DNA of 64,000 nucleotides. Origin: Crossaster papposus (Eukaryota; Echinodermata; Asteroidea; Velatida; Solasteridae). The stretch lies in contig JBAIAA010000348.1 of the NCBI GenBank assembly GCA_037893245.1, positions 62,001 to 126,000 on the forward strand, read 5' to 3'. This document shows positions 46,864 to 59,270 of the stretch, piece after piece (the stretch's first letter is position 1; every line of letters begins with the position of its first letter). Below the pieces are notes generated by a model. That model saw only the letters and a program-made list of their open reading frames with translations, ran no database searches and was not told where the DNA came from. Made by a program: the position numbers and the translations under genes.

Positions 46864-46879
46864 CCCCCCCCCCCCCCCC
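46864..46879. repeat. Poly-C tract
   Basis: Sixteen C in a row. Further runs are at 47141-47158 (18 C), 52101-52120, 52154-52176 and 52382-52406. Confidence 0.95.
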
Positions 46880-48101
46880 ATTGTTTTATTTCTAATTATG
46901 TTCTGCATTACATGTCAATTGTCATACCGGTAGATCATACATGAATATTGTACATGTACAGTACATAACGTACACATGACAAATGGAATATTTGATAAGT
47001 GTACCATGTTTGTAGCGCTGTATTAACATTAGTTACCACGCAGGTAGCCAAATACACAAATTGTCATCATGGTACAGTATGACCATTGTACGACTTATTA
47101 GCAATTGTACACTGTGTACATGTATGCTAATGCATTCATACCCCCCCCCCCCCCCCCCTCTTCTCTTCCGACAGAAACACAATAGACGAACAAGGGCATT
47201 GTTGAATGGTGTCATCTGTCGTTGTGCGATAGTGTGCGATAACTCAATGGAGTTTAATACATGTACATGTAGTATAGGAATCCTCTGTCGTTATGGCAAA
47301 ACACACCTGGATAATGTACATTTTATGTACGTTTCCGGTAGATTACACCAATATTGAGTGGGTCAGAGTGGGATGGGAGGAATATTATCGCAAGGTGTAA
47401 TCTGGACTTTCCCATTTGACCTGCGACGTGAATGGGAGTACAAATTAATGTCACGTGATGTGGGTTCAACCAATCAAATGACAAGGATCTGTATGTCAGT
47501 TATATACTGTACATGTCATACAAAATAAGTTGTGTACATGTACATTTCACCATACACTTACGTGTAAATGTTATTTAAATTAATACCAAATCACAGCAAT
47601 GAATAATTCTAATTTGGTCGGATCCACACAGTCCTGTCACCTACTGTACATGTACGCACTGTATGGCCTTCAATTGCCAAAAGAAAAAACGACTAAATCC
47701 CAAAACCCATTAATCATGCATGTCTAGCTCCAATTATTTTTCTCATTCTAGAAAAATAAATTAGCATCCGTGCATAGGAAATCCAATTTGGTTAAAAAAC
47801 AAAAGCGCTGTGGAGATGTGCCTCAATTTAGGCTTGGGTCGTCGTCAATCAGTGTCAGTTTTGTTAATGACTGTATTTGGTCTGAAAGCACTCTGCTAAT
47901 TATAAATTTGGAGATTGCAGGTTTGAGTTCCGCCTTGCCAAATTTCTTTGTTTACTTTGAAAATTATAAATACCGGTATATGCTACTGTACAGTCAAAAT
48001 TAAATTGAAAATTTAATTTAAAATTAAATTTAAAAGTGTGAATGCACTATATGATTTTAGCTTTTAAAAAAAGTGAACTGATTTGGAAGATACAATACAA
48101 A

Positions 48102-48168
48102 ACAATACAATACAACCTCCCAAATCCACCTATTCATAATAATTCAAGCAATTACCAATGGTGTATCC
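48102..48168. repeat. Family B 3' fragment
   Basis: It contains ATAATTCAAGCAATTACCAA and TGGTGTATCCTT, the right terminus only. Confidence 0.65.
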
Positions 48169-49157
48169 TTACACAATGTATATGTATTCTAGTAATGTGG
48201 TTCATGTGGGAAAATCAATTTTTCCCTTCAACATCTGTACATGCATGTACTATGTGCGCATACATACAATGTGCATCCCAATACATGTATGCACAATGTG
48301 TATTCACAATGCAAGCAATCCAGCATTATATTTAGCCTTCGCGTAGGATATTATATGCGTCGTGGTTTATTTATATCTCGGAATCAAATTATATGAGTGA
48401 AGTGGCTGCTCGCGACGTGCATACCGTAGCTCTATTATAAAATCAGTGCAGTGTATGTACCGTACCGGTACATGTACAATGAACGCGTCATGCTGCACAA
48501 AATTGTCATGAACTGAACAATAGTCACTGAACAATATACTGGATGGATATTGTAAATGCTTTCGGTGTCCATACAATTTTGTGTATTTTGATACGTGTAG
48601 AAATAAAAATATACCGGAAGGTTTCAGGTTTGTTTTGCTGGAGACATGAAATAGTATTTGTACAATCTATATTTTATAATTGAAACAGGCAAAAATCAGT
48701 AAAACAAAAACGACAAAAAATCAGAAATGACAATTCAAAAAACAAAAATTGTGAAATAATGTCAAATTCTGACTAATGTTGCCATTTTAAATCTTTCAGC
48801 TCTTCAATTCCAAGTAGTCAGTTGTTTAAATAGTGTTCATAATCAAATGTTTTCTATCATAAGGTGAAAACATCTTTATAATACTGTACTTGTATGTCAC
48901 GCAAGTCTCAACTTGGACTGGTTACCATGGATACCTAAATCTACTGTCCAATCCTTCATATTTTACATTCTCAAGTTATGGTAAAGTCAACGCTTGTGGC
49001 TGCAAAATAATTGCCACTGCAGCAACAAATTTGGTGAAACTTTACAATCCGACAATCTAGTTTACACAGGCTTTTGTCTGTTTTACCCATGATGCACTGT
49101 GGGTTATATTTTCAGCTCGTTATTAGGGTGTAGGAAACATCTCCAGGGGAAACATCA

Positions 49158-49400
49158 GGGGCCAATTTCACGGAGCTGCTAAGCACAACAATTTGCTTAG
49201 CATGAAAATTTGTCCTTGGTAAAAACAAGGTTACAGACCAAATTTTCATGTGATCTTTATTGTTTTTGATAGGTAATCAGCTGGTTTTTTGCTTAGCATG
49301 AAAAACACGTAGAATTTTGGCTGATAACTTGTTTTTAATGAGCAAAACGTTTTTGTGCTAAGCAAATTTTTGTGCTTAGCAGCTCCGTGAAATTGGCCCC
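49158..49400. mobile_element. Foldback MITE, family C copy 4
   Basis: Ends GGGGCCAATTTCACGGAGCT and AGCTCCGTGAAATTGGCCCC, perfect over 20 bases. The copy-specific ACGG/CCGT change is on both arms. Confidence 0.85.
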
Positions 49401-50201
49401 TGTTTGCAGCGCTTAAACATGCTGAATAATAGTGTCTCTAGACAGTCTTGGTGGAATTTATGCGTGTGGTTGCAGGTTCGAGTCCTGCCCCAAAAAGGAA
49501 GCGGGCGGTGACGCTAAACATGTTTTGTTTTTTTATTTGGCCTTATTGAAAAATCCTTAATCTATCAACAATCCACCAGCAAAAATATGATGGATTCAGA
49601 CGGATTCATGATACCATGCTGGCATAAAAATATTTTGCAGTGTTTTTCTCCATAGATTCTTCCAAATCCATCACCTCAAAATTCAAAGAATTTTCAAATA
49701 ATTAAAAAAATTAGGATTGAATTTTGAAATCCATCAGATTCCAACAGTTTGTTCATATCCTCAATCTGCCGAACTCTTCCAAAACAGAGAACAAATTTTG
49801 ATGGATTCGGGTACGTCAGGGTTAAAAATAGAATTTTGAAATAATCACCAAAATCAATAATTAAAATTAAGTATGAAATAAAAAATACAATTCGGTAAAA
49901 AAAAAAATTAATATTAAAAAAATATGAAAAACTATAAGCAATTTAAATTTATAAAAAGTGTTCAAAGTTTAAACTGAATTATATACTGAAAATACATCCC
50001 TTATCTAGTTGTGGTCGAGGAGATTACAGAGTTTTAGATCTTTTTTCTGAATCATTAATTATATCATGGTTAACTGGCTCTATCTATTACTTACGTCACG
50101 TCACTTCCTTTAATTTAATAACAATGCAATTACCGGTGTGCATGCATACACGTATGTAATTTACAAAATCCCCTTTTTTAACAGACAAGTACTGTACTCA
50201 C

Positions 50202-50243
50202 CATAGCCTCATTCACATGTGGGTCTTCGTCATGTTCATCCAT
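50202..50243 (-). CDS. OSBPL8: Candidate most distal first coding exon of the ORP-type gene
   Basis: ATG in context CACTATGG opens the 14 codons MDEHDEDPHVNEAM, followed directly by a strong GTGAGT donor in phase 0. A phase-0 end fits exon 29288-29374 directly. The reading is acidic and lies on the same strand as the ORP-type gene, with no other minus-strand gene between. It could equally be the first exon of an unrelated gene or be untranslated in the main transcript. Confidence 0.4.
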
Positions 50244-50396
50244 AGTGACCAATCTCGGCTTGGAGAAACATCAAGGATGACAGCGTGTAGTAATTACTGC
50301 ACTGAATGCTGAAATAGTATTAATGACAAAAAAAGAAGGACTGTCACTCATTCACTTTCCATCAAGACAACGTAAACAATCCCTAGTAAGGGGAGG

Positions 50397-50650
50397 GATA
50401 GGGGAGGGATAGGAGAGGGAGGAATAGGTAAAAGGGGGGGGGGGGTGGGGGGTGAGGGGGGGGGGAAATGGGGGTGGGGATGGGGGGGGATAGGGGAGGG
50501 AGGAATAGGTGAAGGGGAGGGGAATGGGGGAGGAGGAATGGGATGGGGGGAATGGGGGTGGGGAGGGATGGGGAAATGAGGGGTGGGGAGGAATTGGGAG
50601 GGGGAGGGGGGAGGGAGGGGGAGGGAGGGGGTAGGGATGGGGTAAGTGAG
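50397..50650 (+). repeat. G-rich polypurine tract (GGGGAGGGATAG-like)
   Basis: About 250 bases of almost uninterrupted G with A and T spacers, containing many GGGG runs at short spacing. It lies 150-400 bases upstream of the 50.2-kb candidate first exon. Long proline-rich open frames on the minus strand are a by-product of the C-rich complement. Confidence 0.85.
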
Positions 50651-52498
50651 GTTGTTGAAATTGCATACACTGTTCATTGGGGTTGAAACCACTTTAAGGG
50701 GGGGGGGAAGGAGGGGTGAGCTTTTTGTGCATACCGGTACATGCATGTATTTTATGGAAAGTCCCCAAGTTTTAGAGACAATGAAACAAGTGCAATTATT
50801 GGGGGTTTTTGGGGGGAGAGAGAGAGAAAAACGAAACCAACGTCACCGTGTCACGAGAAGCAGTCAATCCTTCAGTGCCGCAGCTTATGGCCTTACGTGA
50901 CCACTCAGCCATGTGCGCGGCTCGCTCATAATATTACAAATAAGGCCACCGGCTTAGGCCTATCCTATTTAATTTTTAAAAATGTTTCACTTTTACTTTA
51001 GTTAATACAGTTTTAAACTGGCCAAAAAAAGGGGAGAATTATAAATATTATATGTCTACCAAAAATTAAAAATTAAAAATACACAAACAATTGTATTGTA
51101 GATGTATGTTATGATAAGTTGGTTATGTTGGTATATAATTATTATAATTATAGATTAAATACATTCAATACATTAAGGTCAAAAAGGTTTTATTCCTTCC
51201 TAATTTAAAATTCGTTGTCCGGAAATTGGGCAACAAGGTTCACCGTAGGTTTGTACATTCATTTTTAATCACGCTGACATGACTCGCGTCGGCTCCAAAT
51301 GATGTCAATGTTCAGATACAAGAAAATAATAACAAGCATTTCCCTAACATTTTTTCAGGGAAAATTTTACTAGTACATAATATTTAGTCTCAGTGAAGGT
51401 AAAATTTTAGTTACAAGAGAGTTTTACTGTACTTACAGATCAATTTGCTGATTAGGAAAGAGAAAAGACAGTATCTTCACAGTCGAGTCGACACAATAGT
51501 GGTAGAATACTCATCGTGTCAGTGGATCGAACCAATCACATGTGTAGGGGTGAAACTGCACACCAGAAGTTAATTTCTTGCTAGGTATTTATTATTTTTT
51601 CACACAATCTTGCTTTTTTTAAGAATTATAATAAGGCAGTGCGATGTAATCAAGTCTATATTTTATCTTTTGAAAGCATATGGCAAAATATTGAAGGCTG
51701 GTTTCCTAAAAATGAACCCGACTACAAAAAATACTGTAGTGCACACCCCTTCAACGTTTTAGTGTAAGCCTACAAGATTCCGACGACTGTTGTATTTTCT
51801 GACTCATCGCGTTGTTGTGTGCTGCGTTTTCAGCATAGAGCAAGGAACAGTCTATGGTTATAGGAACTCAAGATTTACGATTTAAATAAAACAACGTGGA
51901 GGAATAATACATGATCTTAAATAAATTGAAATAACTGAATTAATACAGCAACAACTGGTGATCAAAAATAATTATCAATATATAGCAACTGTTCAAGGGT
52001 GGCGGAACCGGAAATGCACGGTTGGCTGGTAAAGGGAGAGGGAGGGGAGGGGGGAGGGGGAGGGGGGGGACACACTTTTCTCTTTAAGGGATATTATCCA
52101 CCCCCCCCCCCCCCCCCCCCTTGGCGGTTCCGAACAAAAAAACATAGACAAGGCCCCCCCCCCCCCCCCCCCCCCCTACTACCACCACCACCACTTTCAA
52201 AAGTGTTTCGCCACTTTTGATGGCAGCATGGCAACATTAATCTTTATTAACTTCAACCGGCTTCAGTTCATCACGTACAGTTGCCAAACTTCAGAAACTA
52301 ATAAAAAACGGAGACAAAACTGTTCAAAAACTGCCCCATTATAAACTTATAAAAGCAATTTCAGTCAACAGGGGGCGGTCGCCCCCCCCCCCCCCCCCCC
52401 CCCCCCACCCACTTCCCCCAATAAGTGTCCCCTCCCCCGCCTGCTAAGTTCTGTCCCCTTCTAGGTATTCTTTTCGAGTCCCCCTTTTCTTTACGTAT
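50651..52498. other. Intergenic DNA left of the Harbinger element
   Basis: AT-rich sequence and poly-G/poly-C tracts (52030-52069, 52101-52120, 52154-52176, 52382-52406). No gene is supported. Confidence 0.5.
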
Positions 52499-52505
52499 AA
52501 GCCGC

Positions 52506-52597
52506 GTTCGCATTGGACTTAATATTGTCAAATGTTACGGTACGTGATTGTCAAAGTTCACGGCGTTAAATCCTCCGAGCGTCCGCACTTGGATTAA
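52506..52597 (+). promoter_or_regulatory. Left subterminal CGCA(C)TTGGA motifs of the Harbinger
   Basis: GTTCGCATTGGACTTAAT at 52507 and GTCCGCACTTGGATTAA at 52580 share a core. It is repeated at the other end of the element (59621, 59742 and the terminal inverse copy at 59797). These are likely binding sites for the Myb-like protein or nuclease. Confidence 0.45.
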
Positions 52598-52792
52598 ACG
52601 TCTCGCGGAAAATACTAGGCCAGAATGCCATGTCTGCTCAGAATCTAATGAGGGCGCCCTACGCCTGACCTCTGACACCGTGTGCACCGGATGCGGATGG
52701 GGTTTTGTGAAAAAGCGCGCGCAAACTTTATACGAATTTCATTGCGCTTGTTTATGTGGGCGCCCTCTCGTTCGCGAATTAACATGCATGAC

Positions 52793-55009
52793 ATGAAGCG
52801 AAAGGCCAATTCGTGTGATACTTTGACCCCATCGAAGGGGCCAAAAAGGAAGCGAAATTGGTCACATGAGGAAACATCTCCTCTGATTGCGATCTGGGGA
52901 GAGAAGGACCACCAGGATGGATTTGACGGTATGCAATATAATTCACGGGTTTGGGCTTCAATATTGTCAAAATTCCTGCACACATTTCCAGCTTCGCAAT
53001 ACAGAACAATGGAAAGTTTGAAGGATCGTATTGATTATCTGAAACGCAAATATCGCGAGGCCAAAAAGGAGAACAACGCATCAGGGCGAGGAAGAGTGAC
53101 GTCTCCTTATTACAAGGAGTTGGATGAAATACTTGGTGAGTTGTGCCAATGTAAAATTTGGTTTTCTTTTGTTTAATATTTCAAGTTAATACTGAGTGAC
53201 AGTGACCTGGTGATGACAGACTGACTAGTCTATACCCATCCAACATATTAAAATAGAACTGTTGCACCGGGACTGTTTCGCAAAGCATACTTTAAGAATG
53301 TTGAACTGAATGACATTGACAATCGGCAGTGTCATCAAACAAGAATTATTGTTTAATCCTTCCTTTAGTTTTTGGAAATTTATTGGATTTTTGTTGTGTG
53401 TAAACACAGGGAAACGTCCGATGGCCAACTGTAGGGCATACCATCACGCTGATGCAGACCTCAGCTCTGATGATGAGGCCCATGAAGAAGAGCAGAAGGA
53501 AATGACAGAACACATTCAAGGTATTCATATTTTTAACCCTCCTATCATGGTTTGGACTCATGTGCAGTTGTGCATATTTTTGCTGTCAGTCTTTTGCATG
53601 TGTTTCTCTTGTATGGGGAAAAACAATTATTCTAAAAGAGCTTCAGTGTACACACTATGCACAACAAGTCACAGTATGTGTACATGTATCTTTGTGCTGC
53701 TGAACAGACCTAACAGTAACAAGTTACTTCTGCCTAGGAGGGTTAAAAGAAAGTGCTTGTTTAAATTCATTATACGTTGCATTTCAAAGTCCAAGGAGAG
53801 TCAAGTGCATTTTTAGGTATTTTCTAAGAAGACTTAATTAATTAATTCAAAGTACAGTCTCTCAATAATGATGGTGTGCTTAATGAAATCAAGAAAGAAT
53901 AATTTTCATTTGGATAAATGTTTGAGCAACAAGCACTCAGAGAAAGTCAATGTAATTTTGGATGACACTAACTCCAAACTATACAGATTAAAACTCAATC
54001 CATTTGTTATCTAATTTTTGGGGAACAGATTATTCTACGGTTATCAACGAAGATATGGATGCCATTGACATTGCACGTAGCACCGCAGACTTATCTACAA
54101 CAGTTGACATCCCCAAGAAAATTGAAGAGCCAGTATCAAAGGCAGCAAGCAGCAAAAGTGCCACAGAAGGCAAATATAACGGTTATTTTTTTACTGAAAA
54201 TTTGGGTTTAAAAAATAGTTGGGTGAGATTTCTCCAGATTTTGTGGTCCTAAAATTATGTAATCATTCAAAAATGCCCTCTGCGAAATGAAACAGCTTTC
54301 ATTCACCTAATGCTGCTCTTTCTACAATTCAAAACAGAAGATATGCAACTTTTCCCTCGAGTCACCTGATATTTGATAATGTGATATTCGTTGTTTTTTT
54401 CTCTTTCATGCCATTATAAATTAAACCTTGATTTTTTGTTTTAATTTTTCTCTTTTTTTAATCGACTCGTAGATGGACACTTTTATCCACAGAGAGGGGA
54501 GTACGAGTTAACTTGTTGGGTAATGGTGTATGAGTTAACTAGGTTACAAGATGACCTATAAACTTGAATGACAGGTTCTATTTCTATTTTTTCTTTGTTT
54601 GGTTATCCATACAGTAGGTCAGATGAAAAGAAAGCGTCGAGGTAAAAAAACGCAGATTGATGAAGCAATGAGTAGTGCCGTCTCTAAACTGGTAGAAGCA
54701 CAACAAGCTCAGAAGGACGAAGCAACACTGGCACTGTTGGCAATGGAGAAAGAACGCTTCCAATGGGAGAAAGAGAGAGCAGAGAGGCAGGAACGACAAG
54801 AACAAAAATATCAGGCAGACCAGCTTGCCTTCAGGCATCAAGAAAACAAATCAAATCGTGATATGTTGTTGCAACTAGCAAGAATCATGGCAAACGGTCC
54901 AAATGGAAGTCAGTACACTGACTTGCATGTAGGCAGGCCCTCAACAGAGCAGACCCTTCCACCATATGTGGATCACAGTGGCTTTAACTTCGTCCCACCT
55001 CGTTTCTGA
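52793..55009 (+). CDS. Myb/SANT-like DNA-binding protein of the Harbinger element
   Basis: The exons are 52793-53135, 53410-53520, 54029-54181 and 54615-55009, all joined in phase 1; total 333 residues. The start could also be at 52784, three residues earlier. The N-terminal trihelix-type domain begins KRKRNWSHEETSPLIAIWGE, with later VWASILSKF, MESLKDRIDYLKRKYREAKK and YYKELDEILG. The middle is acidic (DLSSDDEAHEEEQ). The C-terminus is a long charged coiled coil (MEKERFQWEKERAERQERQE, about 235-280). In Harbingers this protein brings the nuclease into the nucleus and onto the ends. The third exon may instead end at 54169 using a GC donor, with the same phase. A 214-bp TTAA-flanked MITE lies in intron 2. 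Confidence 0.8.
53533..53746. mobile_element. TTAA-flanked MITE inside the Harbinger (copy 1)
   Basis: TTAACCCTCCTATCATGG at the left; CTGCCTAGGAGGGTTAA at the right. It lies in intron 2 of the Myb-like gene. Confidence 0.7.
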
Positions 55010-56024
55010 ACATTCATGTGATAATATTATACAACACCTGAATAAATCCCTGTTATCTGATTGGTGGATCATTGATCATGTGCATTGAATTATTTGTTCC
55101 ATCCCAGAGCACGGCCACACTGCAAAAAAAGTTAAACTAAAAGTTCTACATGTACTCAAATTCAATGTTTTTTTCCAACGGTGAATAGAACTTCCATTGC
55201 ACGGTCGCGCTCTGACCAATCAGATGACGAGGATTTATTCAGGGGTTGTATAAAACAAATAATGAATGTTTCACGCTTGTGCGATGAAAAGAATAATTTA
55301 ATTTTCCTCGCGGAATAGAACATTCCATCTGTTACCTCATGAAATTATTCTTACCATCGCACGAACGAGAAACATTCATTATTTGTATACCATGATTCTC
55401 GCAAGCTGCAACAACGATTTAAAGTTGGCATGTCCGTGCTTTTTGGCTAGGTTGCACCCTGAAAAATAGATTTTCAAATTGAAATGATAATTGTCTTTGT
55501 ATTTGTTATGAGCTTTCAAATGAGACATCGCATGGAAAATAAAAAAAAAAAAATTCCACAGTGAGTAATTATTAAATTTAAATTGTTGAATTATGAGTGT
55601 CTTTCTCCTAATCTGTGGGGGCCTAGTATACACATGTGATTTTTTTAGTGCATGCTCAACGCGTGTTGTGTAATGTAGGTACATACCTGTGCATTTATGC
55701 AATCAAATAGTGGACGTTGAACAATATAGTCCACTATTGGCAACGTTCACTGTTGAGATTCATGTATAAAAACATACATGTCTTCTATTTTTTTTTTAAT
55801 ACCGGTACAAACCAAAAGGATAATAGTCCACTATTATGAGTAAACCAAAAATATTATTTGTTAAATCATATTGTGCATTAAATTCCTTAAAAATTTTGAA
55901 AAAACACGGACACACCAACTTTAATTTGTAATTTGCAGAAATTATATGTAAAATGTACAGTATGCCTTTGTTCATAACAATTATATTCGTGTTTGTTTTG
56001 GAAAACGAGTTTACCTGCCTTAAC
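55010..56024. other. Region between the convergent Harbinger genes, left part
   Basis: AT-rich DNA with no open frame of note. 55380-55702 has an open frame without recognisable motif. TTTGTATACCATGATTCTCG may be the edge of another degenerate repeat. Confidence 0.4.
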
Positions 56025-56253
56025 TTAACCCTCCTATGGTTTGACAGCACAAATGTCCCGGAGTCCTGTCTTTTGCAACTGCTAAAGTGAATGGACAGTT
56101 GACTGCGTGAAGATGCTATGCATATTCAAAGTGAGTTAGTCGTGGTCAAATTTGCATAAAAAGGTCACGCCCCAATTTAGTAGGTTTATGAAGACCAATC
56201 TTTATGCTGCTGAACAACTGACCTAAAAAGTGACTTCTGCATGGGAGGGTTAA
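56025..56253. mobile_element. TTAA-flanked MITE inside the Harbinger (copy 2)
   Basis: TTAACCCTCCTATGGTTTGA at the left, TGCATGGGAGGGTTAA at the right. It shares CTTTATGCTGCTGAACAA-like sequence with copy 1 at 53533-53746. Confidence 0.75.
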
Positions 56254-57275
56254 GCTTGTTCTAACAGTATTATTTCAAACTGCCAACATTATAGATTTAA
56301 ATATTTCCAGTGTTTTGTGTTCATGTTCAGGGGCCATATTTTAGCTTATGCATGGTACCCTGTCTCTTCAATATGTGTTGTTATTACCCATACTTGGAGA
56401 CCAGACAAGCTGACTACTGATGACCACCGTGCATAGCAACGCGTTAACAGGCGACACGCGCATTTTGAAAAATGCAGTGCGTATAGATACAAGCGTTCTA
56501 CGCATACATTTATAGCGCGGTTTATTTGACGCATCCTTGTTAGTTACCGTAGGACTCACTGTTGCATTCTTAATCAACTCTCCTAGGTATTTATTAATAA
56601 ATAATAAATGTACAGTTTTATTACAGTTTTGGTTGATGCATTAAAATGTGCAGAAAAATTGTTTGAAATATTAAGAGAAATTTGGCCAGTCATTAATGTT
56701 TGCATAGTACACCCACATAAAAAGCAGGCATTGGAATTTTTCTGTTTAAACAAATTCTGCACTTTTATTGATTTTTATCCGTTTTGGGGACACTTCATGC
56801 CTGATTTTACATGCTTTTTATTTTACTAACATTCTCATGCCTGCAAAAGTCATGCACATAAAAATAGCTCGGGATTCTAGACTTTGTTAAACTTAAAGGG
56901 ATACCATTTGTCAGTTGTGCATTTTTATCGTTTGAAGTAGAAAAAGGTGCTTGACAAACAACCTGGTAAAATGTTTAGCTCGGTGAATATTCCGTGAAAA
57001 CAATATTTAAAGATTTAAATTTAAAATTGCCAAGTCACAATTTGAATTCCGACCACAATCTGCATTAAGGGCACATTTTCAGCCAGAATAATTTCACAGA
57101 ATTTTGAAAAATTAATATCTTTACAACAAGTAAGCTTTCCAACAACATTTTGTTTTGGTTATTTTTTTGATAGCTGCTAAAGGTACATTAATTGCCTTTA
57201 TTTTAGTTGGTCCTTAAAGTTCATGATGGAAATGTCCTTGCAAACAGGCACAGAGGAATATGATTGAGGTTAATT
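56254..57275. other. Region between the convergent Harbinger genes, right part
   Basis: It holds the 3' flank of the nuclease gene and AT-rich DNA. No gene is supported. Confidence 0.4.
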
Positions 57276-58363
57276 TCAACGCTGATTTGTGAAGTATCGT
57301 GCAAGAGCTGCACGGAATTGTTCTCCGTCATTGCCAATATTCTGTGCATGGTCAAAGTGATGCTCAGGCAGGTCATCGTTTGGTTGTTCATCTCCAACTT
57401 GCAGTCCTTCATTGTCTTGCTTCCATGTTTCACAGAAGTTGTGCAGAACAATGCACGATGCAACTAAAATGTGAATGTTCTTTGCACGAGAGTCATTGCG
57501 CTTCATTATGCACCGCCATCGCCCCTTAAGCCGACCAAACGCATGCTCGACCATAATACGTGCTCGACTTAGGCGTGCATTGAAACTAAGTTGTTGTGCA
57601 TTTGCTAATGCTTCTGGGTACGGCTTCATCAAGAATGCTGACAGAGGATAGGCCGAATCTCCTAGAATAACAATTGGAATATCTTGGCCCTCAATTTTCC
57701 TTGTGAGCCTCGGATAGAATGTACCTTTCAAAAGTTTAAAGTACAGTTTAGAAGACTCAAATACCCAAGAGTCGTGACACCTTCCAGGCTGCCCCACGTC
57801 AAAGTCTATAAATTTGAAGTTGTGGTCCACAAGGCCTTGAAGAACTACACTGTACCACCCCTTCCGGTTGAAATAATCTGTATGATACTTATCCGGGGCG
57901 ATGATGGGAATGTGGCTGCCGTCGATTATTCCTCCACACATCGGAAAGCCGTACTTTGTCTCAAACAGCTCAATCATCCGATTAACAGCCTCGCCTTTGG
58001 GCCTCTTCACATAGATAGACTTTAAGTGGGTATTAATGCCAAGACAGACATCCCAAAACCCTTCATATGCAGTCGTGCGTCCAACACCAAACAAGTTGCT
58101 TATTGTTCGGAATGACTCACCAGTTGCCAAACGGTACAGCGTTAGTGCAATCAGCTTAGTGACGCACACAGGTTGCCTCATTCTTGACACTTGGCGAACA
58201 AGGTGAGGATGTAACTGATTGCACAGTAACTGGAAGGCTGTCCTCGTCATTCGGAAGTTCTCGTGCCATTGTTGATCAGTGAACTGAATGAGAGCATCAA
58301 CTTCCCACCACTGGCTGCTCCTCGCTCTCCTCCAGATAGTAACAGGAGTATACATGACAGACA
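57276..58363 (-). CDS. Harbinger DDE nuclease (HARBI1-like transposase)
   Basis: One open exon of 361 codons after a TTTCAG acceptor at 58364. The first in-exon ATG is at 58355 (MYTPVTIWRRARSS), giving 359 residues; HARBI1 has 349. The helix-turn-helix part spans FTDQQWHENFRMTRTAFQLL to GRTTAYEGFWDVC. The catalytic core has CGGIIDGSHIPI (first Asp), GQPGRCHDSWVF (second Asp), ILGDSAYPL and ARIMVEHAFGRLKGRW (Glu). All three acidic residues are present and no stop or frameshift interrupts them, so the enzyme may be active. The phase at the acceptor requires an upstream exon; 59271-59415 is a candidate. Similarity to the host gene HARBI1 is at family level. Confidence 0.93.
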
Positions 58364-59270
58364 CTGAAATCAAAACACACCCCCACAAAATAAATAATTT
58401 TTACCAAAATACTCTCTATATAAAGGGCATCCCCTTTTTATTTGTGGTTCTCATTTCCGAACGACCCTATTTTGGGCTTCCGACCAAAAAAAAACCAAAA
58501 ACATTTTTTAAATTTTTGCTGGCACTATCTCACTCTGGAACCCCCCCCCCTCCCCCCAAAAAAATAGCAATTAACTGCCTTTTTGTTTTTTTCCGAATAT
58601 TTAATTTTGTTTGTACCAACCAGACCATCTTCAAAGGCTAAACAATAATAACCATAGATATAAAAAGGAACGCCCTAACAAGTAACAGAAAAAAGATAAG
58701 GCCTACAAAGGAGGGTAAACACATCAGCTATACTGTACATCATCGTAGATACAGTGTGACTGTGAGTGTACCACCATACACAACGTATAAACACAAATCT
58801 TTATTAGACAAAGATTGACCCACCAAAATCATGATTTGGAAACAGCAGAAGAGGGCATACATCTGTTCCTTGCTCTATGACATTTATTATTATTAACCAA
58901 ACAATTTTTGAGGGTTGGACTAGTAATAGTATAGGACTGGAGTAGGACTATAGGCCTATTAATTTTATAGCATGTATAACCAAAATATTTGTTAACAGTG
59001 GTTTTGTTTACTTTATTCCTGCATTTTAAACTGCAACACATTTATCACGAAATTAGTGCAGTGCTATTCACGGTGTAGCCTGTACGACCACGCATGGAGG
59101 AATACGATCTACGATCGTTCGGCATGCCCCGACCTTCGCGACCAGGTCAAAGCAACACAACATTTGTTGGTAAATTTTGATTTATTTTCAAATAAAAATA
59201 AAAAACAAACAAACAAATATCTTACACAAGCCAGTTAAAATCACTGCGAAGTGAAGCATGGATTCTGTAC

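Noticed and set aside
50348..50746. 132-codon proline-rich open frames on the minus strand
   Set aside because: They come from the C-rich complement of a low-complexity G tract in three frames at once.
53310..53816. 168-codon plus-strand open frame inside the Harbinger
   Set aside because: Only 53410-53520 is exonic; the rest is intron and a MITE.
57276..58388. Host HARBI1 gene rather than transposon
   Set aside because: It lies inside matching terminal inverted repeats with a convergent Myb-like gene, as in mobile Harbingers.
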